From Ficedula albicollis (taxonomy: Eukaryota > Chordata > Aves > Passeriformes > Muscicapidae), in assembly GCF_000247815.1 (NCBI RefSeq), contig NC_021676.1:5965832-6029831 (forward strand): a stretch of 64,000 bases of DNA. Direction: 5' to 3'. A program made the translations under genes and the position numbers. Shown piece after piece: positions 42,206-57,544 of the stretch. Below the pieces are notes generated by a model. It was not told the DNA's origin, searched no databases, and saw only the letters and a program-made list of their open reading frames with translations. The stretch's first letter is position 1. Every line of letters begins with the position of its first letter.

Positions 42206-44276
42206 AGGAAGGAGGAGCTGGATTGAGTTTGGCCACTTCCCTGGGAAACCTCAGCTACCCATGGTCCCAAGTTGCAGTGCTGGGCCCAGCTCAGCCCAGG
42301 TCTATCTGAGTCCAGCTTTGTGCCAGCTGCTCTCCCTGCCCTCAGAACAGCCACACCTTGGGGCCAGGGTCTGGAATGGGGAGAACCAGGTTTAGGGCTT
42401 GGCATCTTGAAGGAAACTGAGAGGTTTTTTGGGATTTCTCCTGTTCCAGGTACCTGGGAGAATCGGAGATCTGGCAGCCCAGGGCTCCTCTCATCCCTCA
42501 CCAAGCAGGGTCATGTCCAAGGGCTGCTCCTGACCCAGGGACAGGGACAGGTGGGATCAGATGCTTCAGCAAGCAGGGGAAGGCTAGAACACCCCAATCC
42601 CTGTTCTGAGTTCTCTGTTGCTCCCTGCAAATGATCCTCACAGAGCTCTGGAAATCCCTGTGTGGATGAGCAGCTTTGAAGGGCTCTGGAACACGGTTTA
42701 TGGGATTACACCTGGGCTCACCTGACTCCACGAGGGTTTTCATCCTAATGCATGCTGGCTTTCTGGGAAAGGAGGAGATTACCCAGCACTGACAGCTCTG
42801 CTGGCAAAGCCTCCCGCACTGGGAGACTCTTCCATGAAACAGGGGGTGCAGCTGCTGCCAGCCCACAGCCCTGGGCTGGGAATTCAAACACGAGCATGTT
42901 TCAATCTGGGGAATACAGGGGCAGCAGGAATATTTTGATCACCAAGCCCTAAATATGTTTTGAGGCGTTTCAGACCAAGGTCAAAGCTCATCAGTGCTCC
43001 CTCCCCATTCTGGCTACTCCCCCTCTTCCCTGTTCTCCTGCAGAGGACTCATGGATTAAAGCCTGCCTGACCCTTTTCCATGTGCTCCACTTTTCCATAT
43101 TCCCCACTCTGCTCCCAGACCCCCCACTTCCCAAAGAAACCCAACAGGGCTGGGCCAGAGGAGCAGCTGCAGCCCCAGTTTAACTGGGAATGAGGAGCCC
43201 GTGGCAGAGCTGGCAGCAGCATTTCCAGTTCCCAGAGCCTGGCAAAGCTGGGATGGCTCTGCAAGGCTCAGTGGCCACTTGGCTTTGAAGGGTCTCTGGT
43301 CTCTGCTGCTCAGGAGCCATCCCAGCTCCTGCCAGGTTTCCTGATGGACTCTGATTCTCCCATGTTCCTGAAAATCTGCAGCAGCTCTGCCCGAGGCAAA
43401 TTCCCACCCAGATAAACAGGGATGCTGAGGAAGGAGCTGGCACCCTCTGAAGCAGCCCCTGAGGAAAAAGGGAACGTTGCTGACAGTTCTGAGGATGCCT
43501 GGCTCCCACACACCACTCCTTCTGATTAGCTTTGAAACATGTTTAATCTGGGGGATTCAGTTTATTCCTGCAGAAACCCCTCCTGCCTGGTGTGGGGAGA
43601 ACTGCTCCTTTCCCACCGCTGAGCATCCCTGTCCCCACACACCAGGGACATCTGCCAGGTGGGCAGGCCACCAGAGGAGGGGGAGCTGTGCCTCTGCCCA
43701 CGGGGATGTATGGGTCACACTCAGTGTTCCCTGCCCTGTGTGGGGGAAAGGAGTGGGAACTCCCTTCTGGCAGCAGAGAAACCTGGATCGGTGTCGAGCT
43801 CAGGGAATAAATCCCACTGGAAAACTCAGCAAGGACTCACCTGCTCCCAGCAGTTCCCAGTTCCTGCTGGAGCAGGGCTTGTGCTGCCTGGAATGAGGAC
43901 AGGTCTGTGGCTTCCTCATGGAGGGAATCTGTTTTTCCAATGGCATGAGTTCAACACCAGTGTGGACCCCAAACTCTGACTCCTACAAGGACCAAAATGG
44001 GATGAGCTGCTCCCACTTTGTTTTCTATAACACTGAGCATTTTCTATACCATCTGCACACAACAGAAGCATTAACTAGGCAAAGGAAAATGGCCTGGTGG
44101 TGTCAGGAAAAGGAATTTCCTATTCCCTGGATGGATTGTGGAGCTGAGTCTCAGTCTGGGCTGCACCTTTCTTGCAGTGACCTGTGTGACAGCTCTGAGG
44201 GCTGTGGGATCCCCTCCTGCCATCCCACAGCTCCCAGCCACCAGCCTGGATCAGTGCTGTCAGTGAGCTGGGATGC
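42206..44276. other. unique non-coding DNA
   Basis: No gene or repeat recognised. Confidence 0.5.
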
Positions 44277-44632
44277 TCAGCCCAGCTCAGCCCAGCTCAG
44301 CCCAGCCAGCTCAGCCCAGCCCAGCTCAGCCCAGCCCAGCTCAGCCCAGCCCAGCTCAGCCCAGCCCAGCTCAGCCCAGCCCAGCTCAGCCCAGCCCAGC
44401 TCAGCCCAGCCCAGCTCAGCCCAGCCCAGCTCAGCCCAGCCCAGCTCAGCCCAGCCCAGCTCAGCCCAGCCCAGCTCAGCCCAGCCCAGCTCAGCCCAGC
44501 CCAGCTCAGCCCAGCCCAGCTCAGCCCAGCCCAGCTCAGCCCAGCCCAGCTCAGCCCAGCCCAGCTCAGCCCAGCCCAGCTCAGCCCAGCCCAGCTCAGC
44601 CCAGCCCAGCTCAGCCCAGCCCAGCTCAGCTC
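44277..44632 (+). repeat. 15-bp minisatellite (CAGCTCAGCCCAGCC)n
   Basis: About 23 units, almost identical except at the left end, where units are shortened to AGCTCAGCCC. Fifteen is a multiple of three, so frames encode a 5-residue repeat (e.g. Pro-Ser-Ser-Ala-Gln). Nothing suggests the frame is used. Confidence 0.97.
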
Positions 44633-47943
<3,311 letters not shown>

Positions 47944-48891
47944 AGTGGGATGCTCCTGTCAGTGGGATGCTCCTGTCAGTGGGATGTTCTGGGCAGTGGG
48001 ATGCTCCTGTCAGTGGGATGTTCTGGGCAGTGGGATGCTCCTGTCAGTGGGATGTTCTGGGCAGTGGGATGCTCCTGTCAGTGGGATGTTCTGGGCAGTG
48101 GGATGCTCCTGTCAGTGGGATGTTCTGGGCAGTGGGATGCTCCTGTCAGTGGGATGTTCTGGGCAGTGGGATGCTCCTGTCAGTGGGATGTTCTGGGCAG
48201 TGGGATGCTCCTGTCAGTGGGATGTTCTGGGCAGTGGGATGCTCCTGTCAGTGGGATGTTCTGGGCAGTGGGATGCTCCTGTCAGTGGGATGTTCTGGGC
48301 AGTGGGATGCTCCTGTCAGTGGGATGTTCTGGGCAGTGGGATGCTCCTGTCAGTGGGATGTTCTGGGCAGTGGGATGCTCCTGTCAGTGGGATGTTCTGG
48401 GCAGTGGGATGCTCCTGTCAGTGGGATGTTCTGGGCAGTGGGATGCTCCTGTCAGTGGGATGTTCTGGGCAGTGGGATGCTCCTGTCAGTGGGATGTTCT
48501 GGGCAGTGGGATGCTCCTGTCAGTGGGATGTTCTGGGCAGTGGGATGCTCCTGTCAGTGGGATGTTCTGGGCAGTGGGATGCTCCTTTCAGTAGGATGCT
48601 GTGGGCAGTGGGATGTTCTGGGCAGTGGGATGCTCCTGTCAGTGGAATGTTCTGAGTAGTGGGATGCTCCTTTCAGTAGGATGCTGTGGGCAGTGGGATG
48701 TTCTGGGCAGTGGGATGCTCCTTTCAGTAGGATGCTGTGGGCAGTGGGATGTTCTGGGCAGTGGGATGCTCCTGTCAGTGGGATGTTCTGGGCAGTGGGA
48801 TGTTCTGGGCAGTGGGATGCTCCTGTCAGTAGGATGCTGTGGGCAGTGGGATGCTCCTGTCAGTGGGATTTTTTGGTCAGTGGGATGCTGG
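47944..48891 (+). repeat. 17/34-bp composite minisatellite
   Basis: Two 17-mers, CAGTGGGATGCTCCTGT and CAGTGGGATGTTCTGGG, alternate strictly as a 34-bp unit from about 47965 to 48585. To the right the order loosens and a third type (CAGTAGGATGCTGTGGG) appears. All three forward frames stay open. Confidence 0.97.
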
Positions 48892-49935
48892 TGGTAGCAA
48901 TATCCCTGAACCCTCCCAGCTCAGTACCTCAATGTTGAAAAGAGCTGGATCTTTCATGAAAATAAAACAGGGTGAAATGGATTTCCTTTTTTGTTTGTTT
49001 TGTTTTAAGGAAAACTGTAGGGTAAAGAGAATTGTTTTTAAGGTAGGAACCTGTAGGATGTGGAGCATCGCTACCCAAAGTTGTCCTTCCCAACCAGTTC
49101 TCCCAGCTGCTGGCTGAAATCCATCTCCAACAGCTCATCTCCCAAGTAGCAACTCAAGGCAAAGCCCAGAGAAGCCTGGGGCAAGGCCTGGAGCCTCGCA
49201 GGGAATCAAAGACTGCTGGACTCCAGTGCTGGCTCTGGGCTGATGCGAGGTCAAGGAGCACCGGTGCCTTCAGGTGCCAAGCTCCAGCTAAAGCTCCTTG
49301 GCCCTGTGGGGATCCAGCAGCATCCAACAGCATCCACAGCACCACCACTGAGATTTGGGAGGCCCATGGGATCCCCACGGACCGTGGGTGAGCAGGATGA
49401 GGAGGGGAGGGAACCTCTGGCTGCATAAGGAGCTGAGCTGCTCCTCATCCCGGGGATCTGAGGCTGTGGGATCAGCTGCTGAGCCCTGGGAGCTGCTGGA
49501 GGAGGAGCCTCTGGCTGTGCTATCCCTGGCACAGCACTTGCAGTGTGTCTATAAATAGGAGTTTTAAGCACAGCAATTAATCACTGAGCGCTACTGTCCA
49601 AGGGCTGGGCTGGGTTTAACCGGGGATGTGAGTCCAGCGTTCCCTGGATTTACTTTGGGGATCCTTCCAAGCGGCACTTGGAGGCTGCAGTGTGAGCTTG
49701 GGTTGTGGTTTAACAAGTGACCAGGCTCCTGCTGAGCGTCAAAGGCACCCTGGTGTCACCAGCACGTGTGACCCTCTTGGGCTGGCCGCGGCAGCAGGGG
49801 CAGCACAGATCCCTCGGCACTGGCAGCTGAGGAGCAGCAGGATCACAAGCAGTGCCAGCCTGTGGAGGTCCATCCTGTCCCAGCCTGGGAAGGGTGGTCA
49901 CCCACCGTGAGCCCCGAGATATACCGGAATGGATT
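48892..49935. other. unique non-coding DNA
   Basis: T/G-rich stretch near 48985-49010. No gene recognised. Confidence 0.5.
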
Positions 49936-50178
49936 TGAACTAAAGGAGGAGAGTTTTGGATGGGATGTTAGAAAGGAATTCTTCGCTGTGAGGGTGAGGA
50001 GGTGCTGCTACAGACTGTCCAGAGAAGCTGTGGCTGCCCCATCCCTGGAATTGTGCAAGGCCAGGCTGGACAGGGCTTGGAGCAGCCTGGGATGGCAGAA
50101 GTTGTCCCTGCCCAGGGCATGAGATTTAAGGTTGCTTCCAATCCAAACCACTCTGGGATTCTGGGATTCTGTGGTTCT
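49936..50178 (+). mobile_element. CR1 LINE 3' fragment (in inverted arm A)
   Basis: Sense CR1: TTTGGATGGGATGTTAGAAAGG, 'CCATCCCTGGAATTGTGCAAGG', 'TTGTCCCTGCCCAGGGCATG' and the tail 'CTGGGATTCTGGGATTCTG'. The 3' end is intact. Confidence 0.92.
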
Positions 50179-50289
50179 GCAAAACAGGGCCTTGATTTTC
50201 TCCTGCAAAACCCAGCAAAGCACCACATTTTCACACCATGTGGGTTTTTTTCTCTGCTTATAAATCAAACCAGAGCCATCATTTCTCCC

Positions 50290-50322
<33 letters not shown>
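50012..50322 (+). repeat. large inverted repeat, arm A
   Basis: From the CR1 block CAGACTGTCCAGAGAAG to the T31 tract at 50292-50322. Its reverse complement lies at 51380-51707. Frames translated from the two arms are identical over about 80 codons. Beyond the CR1 edge the arms differ at once. Confidence 0.9.
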
Positions 50323-50323
<1 letters not shown>

Positions 50324-50362
50324 GATGGGATTTAAGGTCCCTTCCAGCCCTATGGCTCTGTG
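50323..50362 (+). mobile_element. CR1 tail scrap
   Basis: 'GGGATTTAAGGTCCCTTCC' then AGCCCTATGGCTCTGTG, the last 40 bp of a CR1, directly after the T tract. Confidence 0.5.
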
Positions 50363-50485
50363 CATCCCTGACCCCTGGGCTCCCGTTAATCCCAGCCCTT
50401 CTTCCCAGACCCACCAACATCCACCTCTTTTTTCCTCTGGCGAGGAAAGGGTGAATCCTCGCCCCAAATCAAAGTGGGGCAGTGT
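50363..50485. other. unique non-coding DNA
   Basis: Nothing recognised. Confidence 0.5.
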
Positions 50486-50840
50486 CCCCCTGTACTCAGC
50501 CCTTGGGTGCGTTCGGGGCCGTGCTCGGGGGGGCTCGGGAGGAGCCGTGCTGGCTCTGTCCTGCTGGAAAGTCACTTTTAGCTGCGGGTCCAGGCAGGGC
50601 CATATTGGGTTCAGTCTGTTGTGCAAAACACCGCGCAGCGCGAGCAATCTGCGCTCCCCCGCCCGACGGGAAATGCTAATTGTGTGCGAAGGAGCTGCCA
50701 AGAGCCCGCAGTATCCCCGGGAAAGGGGGGTTGTTGGGATTGTTCCCATTGTTCCCGCAGCTGCAGCAGGGCAGGGGCGAGCGGCTCTCCCTGCCCGGAG
50801 CTCGCCCGTGGCTCGGGATGCGGTCCGGGACCCAGCGGGA
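50486..50840. promoter_or_regulatory. CpG-rich patch (candidate CpG island)
   Basis: CpG-dense from GGTGCGTTCGGGGCCGTGC through CACCGCGCAGCGCGAGC and CCCGCCCGACGGG to CGGGATGCGGTCCGGGACC. It lies between the arms of the inverted repeat. No TATA box or coding frame can be defended. Confidence 0.3.
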
Positions 50841-51289
50841 TGGATGGATGCCGCCTGTGAGAGAGGGAGGGGTGGGCACCGCCTTTCTTCCTGGGCTGAA
50901 AGTGTCAGTTTTTTGCATAAAACATGAAGTGAAAATTCTTCTCCCTTCAGTTGCTCCCTCGCCTGCCAGCCCATGCTGGTGCCTGCATCCCGCTGCTTCC
51001 CAGCCTGGAGCCAGAGCATCCCGAGGGCTGGAGAACAGCAGGATCTCCAGAGCAGAGGTGCTCGGGCAGGTACAGGGATCCCTCTGTGCTGGGGGACATG
51101 TCCTGGCGCAGATGTTGTGTGTAGGACACGAGATTTGCATCGCCGGTTGTTTCCTGCCAGGGATGGGGAGAGCAGAGGGAAGGTGATGGAGAAACCAGGA
51201 TTTCTTTGCAGAGACCCAAAGCACAGGCAAGCCTGAACACCACCAGAAGAAGAAACTCCTCCAATTCCCAGTGATCCGAGTGAGCTGAG
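50841..51289. other. unique non-coding DNA
   Basis: No feature recognised. Confidence 0.5.
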
Positions 51290-51707
<418 letters not shown>

Positions 51708-51728
51708 CATCTCCCCACCCTCCCAGTA

Positions 51729-52663
51729 AATCATCCTGACTTCTCCTCTGGGAAACAAGCAGGAGCCTTGATGGATTCAGTGCTTTTCCCTCTCTGTCCT
51801 TCCTCACTAATTTGCAGCAAAGGAACCAGATAAAGTTTGATAACTTGGGAGAGAGTGAGGGAGAAGCTGCCCCAGCCGCCTGCTCCTGGCGCTCTCCCCT
51901 CTTGCAGGGAGGATAAATGAAGTGCTCTCCATTCCCTGCTCGTCTGCCACCCTCCAGTGAGTCTGTCATGGGCTCATCTGTGTCTAAATTAGCTTTGCAC
52001 AGCAATGCCGTGTACAATTATTGCTGTCAGCCTTTGATCTGACCAGTTTATCTCATCAGCTTGTCAAGCTTCATTCTCCAACCTCTCTCTCCTCGGTGCA
52101 GCCACCAGAGCTGCCCAGGCTCCCTTGGAAAGGCTCTGGGCTCACAAGGAGCTCCTGAGGGATTTATAAAAGCTTGCAGTCCAAAGGTGCAGCCAGAAAA
52201 ATGGGTTACAAGCCTGGCAGTGCAGGAAGGAGCAGCAGAATTCCTGCCACTTCTAGGCCATTCCTCATTCAGAACCAGGGAATGACATTTTTTGGGATTG
52301 GCACGAGGACCCAGCGTTTGGAGCGTGGTGACATCAGTTCCACGGGGTTCTCCCGACAGCGTGTTTGACATTCCGGCTTCTGCTGCGAAGGCTCGTGGAA
52401 AAAGCATTTCCATTGTCTGGGAATTCTTGTGCAGGAGGGCTGCTGGGAAGGGAACCCCTTTCAGCACCTTGTTCCAGCTCCAGGTGTGCCAGGCTTTCTC
52501 CGAGGGGCAGTCCTGTGGGAGGGAGGCACCCGAGATGCAGGGTGAAGGATGGGATCCTGGGAGGGTGCCAGGCACCCCGAGGGATGCTCATCCCACAGCC
52601 AGGTGCCACAGGGGCTGCTTCCCAATCCTGCAGAGCAACGTTGGACACACAGCCCTGGGCAGG
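51729..52663. other. unique non-coding DNA
   Basis: Contains an AT-rich block at 51955-52075 (TAAATTAGCTTTGC, GTACAATTATTGCTG) that could be regulatory. No gene: the frame opening at 52292 only reaches 944 codons because it runs through the minisatellite. Confidence 0.5.
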
Positions 52664-55040
52664 CTGCTGCACCTCCCCAAGGTTTCTGTCCCACCCCCCA
52701 ATTCCTGCTGCACCTCCCCAAGGTTTCTATCCCACCCCCCAATTCCTGCTGCACCTCCCCAAGGTTTCTGTCCCACCCCCCAATTCCTGCTGCACCTCCC
52801 CAAGGTTTCTGTCCCACCCCCCAATTCCTGCTGCACCTCCCCAAGGTTTCTGTCCCACCCCCCAATTCCTGCTGCACCTCCCCAAGGTTTCTGTCCCACC
52901 CCCCAATTCCTGCTGCACCTCCCCAAGGTTTCTGTCCCACCCCCCAATTCCTGCTGCACCTCCCCAAGGTTTCTGTCCCACCCCCCAATTCCTGCTGCAC
53001 CTCCCCAAGGTTTCTGTCCCACCCCCCAATTCCTGCTGCACCTCCCCAAGGTTTCTGTCCCACCCCCCAATTCCTGCTGCACCTCCCCAAGGTTTCTGTC
53101 CCACCCCCCAATTCCTGCTGCACCTCCCCAAGGTTTCTGTCCCACCCCCCAATTCCTGCTGCACCTCCCCAAGGTTTCTGTCCCACCCCCCAATTCCTGC
53201 TGCACCTCCCCAAGGTTTCTGTCCCACCCCCCAATTCCTGCTGCACCTCCCCAAGGTTTCTGTCCCACCCCCCAATTCCTGCTGCACCTCCCCAAGGTTT
53301 CTGTCCCACCCCCCAATTCCTGCTGCACCTCCCCAAGGTTTCTGTCCCACCCCCCAATTCCTGCTGCACCTCCCCAAGGTTTCTGTCCCACCCCCCAATT
53401 CCTGCTGCACCTCCCCAAGGTTTCTGTCCCACCCCCCAATTCCTGCTGCACCTCCCCAAGGTTTCTGTCCCACCCCCCAATTCCTGCTGCACCTCCCCAA
53501 GGTTTCTGTCCCACCCCCCAATTCCTGCTGCACCTCCCCAAGGTTTCTGTCCCACCCCCCAATTCCTGCTGCACCTCCCCAAGGTTTCTGTCCCACCCCC
53601 CAATTCCTGCTGCACCTCCCCAAGGTTTCTGTCCCACCCCCCAATTCCTGCTGCACCTCCCCAAGGTTTCTGTCCCACCCCCCAATTCCTGCTGCACCTC
53701 CCCAAGGTTTCTGTCCCACCCCCCAATTCCTGCTGCACCTCCCCAAGGTTTCTGTCCCACCCCCCAATTCCTGCTGCACCTCCCCAAGGTTTCTGTCCCA
53801 CCCCCCAATTCCTGCTGCACCTCCCCAAGGTTTCTGTCCCACCCCCCAATTCCTGCTGCACCTCCCCAAGGTTTCTGTCCCACCCCCCAATTCCTGCTGC
53901 ACCTCCCCAAGGTTTCTGTCCCACCCCCCAATTCCTGCTGCACCTCCCCAAGGTTTCTGTCCCACCCCCCAATTCCTGCTGCACCTCCCCAAGGTTTCTG
54001 TCCCACCCCCCAATTCCTGCTGCACCTCCCCAAGGTTTCTGTCCCACCCCCCAATTCCTGCTGCACCTCCCCAAGGTTTCTGTCCCACCCCCCAATTCCT
54101 GCTGCACCTCCCCAAGGTTTCTGTCCCACCCCCCAATTCCTGCTGCACCTCCCCAAGGTTTCTGTCCCACCCCCCAATTCCTGCTGCACCTCCCCAAGGT
54201 TTCTGTCCCACCCCCCAATTCCTGCTGCACCTCCCCAAGGTTTCTGTCCCACCCCCCAATTCCTGCTGCACCTCCCCAAGGTTTCTGTCCCACCCCCCAA
54301 TTCCTGCTGCACCTCCCCAAGGTTTCTGTCCCACCCCCCAATTCCTGCTGCACCTCCCCAAGGTTTCTGTCCCACCCCCCAATTCCTGCTGCACCTCCCC
54401 AAGGTTTCTGTCCCACCCCCCAATTCCTGCTGCACCTCCCCAAGGTTTCTGTCCCACCCCCCAATTCCTGCTGCACCTCCCCAAGGTTTCTGTCCCACCC
54501 CCCAATTCCTGCTGCACCTCCCCAAGGTTTCTGTCCCACCCCCCAATTCCTGCTGCACCTCCCCAAGGTTTCTGTCCCACCCCCCAATTCCTGCTGCACC
54601 TCCCCAAGGTTTCTGTCCCACCCCCCAATTCCTGCTGCACCTCCCCAAGGTTTCTGTCCCACCCCCCAATTCCTGCTGCACCTCCCCAAGGTTTCTGTCC
54701 CACCCCCCAATTCCTGCTGCACCTCCCCAAGGTTTCTGTCCCACCCCCCAATTCCTGCTGCACCTCCCCAAGGTTTCTGTCCCACCCCCCAATTCCTGCT
54801 GCACCTCCCCAAGGTTTCTGTCCCACCCCCCAATTCCTGCTGCACCTCCCCAAGGTTTCTGTCCCACCCCCCAATTCCTGCTGCACCTCCCCAAGGTTTC
54901 TGTCCCACCCCCCAATTCCTGCTGCACCTCCCCAAGGTTTCTGTCCCACCCCCCAATTCCTGCTGCACCTCCCCAAGGTTTCTGTCCCACCCCCCAATTC
55001 CTGCTGCACCTTCCCAAAGTTTTTGTCCCCTTTCCCCAGT
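52664..55040 (+). repeat. 41-bp minisatellite, 56 near-identical copies plus a decayed one
   Basis: The unit starts CTGCTGCACCTCCCCAAGG and ends CCCACCCCCCAATTC. Units begin at 52664 and every 41 bp to 54960, 56 full periods without an indel. The only variant I see is C>T... read as TCTAT instead of TCTGT in copy 2 (52728). A degenerate 57th copy (55001-55040) ends the array. Since 41 is not a multiple of 3 and the unit has no stop in any phase, all six frames stay open. The G-rich strand carries G6, G3 and G4 runs per unit. Confidence 0.98.
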
Positions 55041-55787
55041 TTGTGCTGCCTGCCCAGCAAACCCTCTCCCCAGAATCCTCTCCCCTCCCTCCTTCCCAGG
55101 TTCCCAGGATTTCTGTGAGGCTGTAAAAATTTCTTTATTCTGGAAAAGCAGAGGGAGGGATTTCTCTCCACCATGGAAGTGTCACTCATCCTCTGCCACC
55201 ATCCCAGGTGTGGCTCTGGGGTATCCCCTCCCCAGCCTGGTGTCCCCAACCTGCTCATGGAGGATGAGGACACGTCCCCAGCCCCCCACTCCTCCTGCCT
55301 CACCCCCTTCCTGCTGCTCTTTGATTTTCCACAGTTGGTTGTGACTCCTGGATCCCCACACCGTTATCTGTCCTCCTTCACCCCCAGAAGTCCTGTGGGT
55401 TGGAATTCTGTCTGCTCCAACTCGTGAATATTCTGGACTCTGAAGTTTCCCAGCTCCAGATGTTCTGGCCAGACCAGAGGAAAAAAAAAAAAAACCAACA
55501 ACCCACCCCAAAAAAGCCTCAGCATTAATAAAAACCTTTTGAAAATCCCGAGCCCTATTGCGCAGCAGTGACATCATATCCGTGAAATATGAGCTGATGA
55601 TGTCACAGCTGGGAAATGAGGGATGATTGTTCCTTCTTGGCACACGCTGCTGCTCGGGCCAGACCTGTTAAATAAATGCACATGGCCCATAAATGTGGAG
55701 ATTAAACCCAGGAGTTGGGAACACAGCCCTGTGGGCACCTGGGCCGTGGAGCTTGGTGGGGACAGGGGGAGTGGGGAGAGTGCAAGG
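55041..55787. other. unique non-coding DNA
   Basis: Contains A14 near 55480 and a stretch at 55560-55610 with TGACATCATATCCGTG and GATGATGTCACAGC (a TGACATCA/TGATGTCA pair resembling CRE/AP-1-type sites in opposite orientation). No gene recognised. Confidence 0.45.
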
Positions 55788-55966
55788 GTGGGGAAAGGGT
55801 TTGTGTCCTAAATCTGCTCCCAAAGGCTGGAGAAGGGGTTTGTCTCCCAGCTTTACACCCAAAGATTGGAGAAAGGCTTTTTCTCCTAATTCTATTTCCA
55901 AAAATTGGAGAAAGGGTTTTTCTCCTAATTCTATTCCCAAAGATTTGGATAAAGGGTTTGTCTGCC
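55788..55966 (+). repeat. 39-bp degenerate tandem repeat, ~4.5 copies
   Basis: GGAGAAAGGGTTTTTCTCC-type cores begin at 55829, 55868, 55907 and 55947, with spacers CTAATTCTATTCCCAAAGATT and variants. Confidence 0.9.
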
Positions 55967-56321
55967 AGTTTGTAGAAGAGACTGGGAGAGGATTTCTTAC
56001 CCACTTCACCCCCAGATCTGGAGTGTCTGGATGCCTTTGGGTTTTCCTTTGCTTTCTTCCCTGCTCAATCCTGGTGGCTGCAGGGGACAGAGGAATGGCT
56101 TTCCCAGGCTGTCCCTGTGACCCAGGACAGTGGGGGGACAGCAGAATGTCCTGAGGGAGCAGTGACAGCCCCTCTGCTCGCAGACTCAGTGCTCCCACCC
56201 CTCCCCACCCCGTAACTCCCACAGCTGCCTGTGCCAGGCATCATCCCCCTGAGAAGCACTTGTCCCTCGAATCCTTGGATTCATCCTCCTCATTCCCACA
56301 CCAGGGCTGCCTGGGCTGGCT
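55967..56321. other. unique non-coding DNA
   Basis: No feature recognised. Confidence 0.5.
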
Positions 56322-57544
56322 GCTCCCACACCAGAGATTTAAGACATGGGAAGCAACAATCCATAAAATCCCAGCACTGGATCCCCCAACCTTCCCAATC
56401 CCTGGCACAGCAGGATCTGTTATCCAAGCACTTCCCTCATCCACACATTCACTTTCCTCGTGTGTGCAGCCTCCTGATGGAGGAACACTTTCCATGCCAT
56501 GGAAAAGGGCTATTTTTTTCCATCTAGGCTGTGCTGACAGTGTCAGGCCTCTTGTTTAAGCTCCCAGCTGGATTTTTGAATTTGGCCTTTTCCCTCTTTC
56601 CATTTTGGGCCCATTGTTTGGGCTGGAAGGATGTGCCAGGCGGGAGGGGAGCGTCTGCCGAGGTGTCCATCAGGGAGATCCCAGGGGATGGGATGTTATC
56701 TGGGAATTTAATAATCATTCTTGTTCTTGCTTGATCAAACCAGGAACATTTCCATATTTATTTATTCGCTCATTCCTTAGGACAGGATTTGATGGGACAA
56801 TTTCTGTTCCAAAAGTTGGGGGGGAAGGAAAAAAAAAACCCAAGCCTGCCTATACATTTTTTCAAGAAGATTTTGTTTTGCTGCTCTGAAAGTGAAAATT
56901 TCCTTGTCTTCTCACTTAACACGGGCTCATATTTCCAAAAATATGCCAATCATAACAAAAGAAGTGAAAGGAGGGAAAGCAAAGGCTGCAGCCGAGATAA
57001 AATGCTGGGACCAACCTGTGCTGACGCTGTTTTCCTTTCTTAGCTCCATGGAAAAGGTATTTTTATGTTTCAGCCCAATGCAGATTTTGTCTTTTTATTT
57101 TATTTGAAATCTGAATTTTTCAGCAGGCAGGAAACTGTTTCTTTGACAGCTTTAATCAGAAATCAAAGATTTGATCATGCAGGGAGATGGAATTTCAACT
57201 TCAAAGCTCCTGCACAAGAGGTGGATGCAGGTACCGCTGCCGTGGAAATGGGAAGGGTGATGGGAGGCAGCGCTGCCCGAGGAAATTAAAGGGGGACACA
57301 GCACTGGGGAATGTTCCTAGCAACGAGAAGGAGCCTTCAAAAGGCAGGTGTTTAATTCTTGTACAAAACAAGGCAGCAAATAGTGATTAGAGCCCAAAAC
57401 CTCCTCGCTGTGCAGCCACAGTGGCCAGGCAGGGCTGGAGGCTGGGGAAGGGGGGGATGTGCTGGCTCCTGCTTTTCCAGCTCCTTGGCAGAGGCAGGCT
57501 TGGAAGCTTGGCTGCACCTAGCAGCCAGTGGCAGACATGTGGCA
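56322..57544. repeat. 1,223-bp tandem duplication, copy 1
   Basis: Runs from CTCCCACACCAGAGATTTAAG to AGACATGTGGCAG. Every frame that I compared between the copies is identical. The content is repeat-free and AT-rich in parts (56560-57180), with no recognisable gene. Confidence 0.97.

Noticed and set aside
52664..55000. CRISPR-like regular array
   Set aside because: There are no spacers: units are contiguous and identical over the full 41 bp, and the DNA is vertebrate.
52292..55344. Open frames of 809-944 codons on both strands
   Set aside because: They arise from a 41-bp tandem repeat without stops in any phase. All six frames are open, which argues against selection on one of them.
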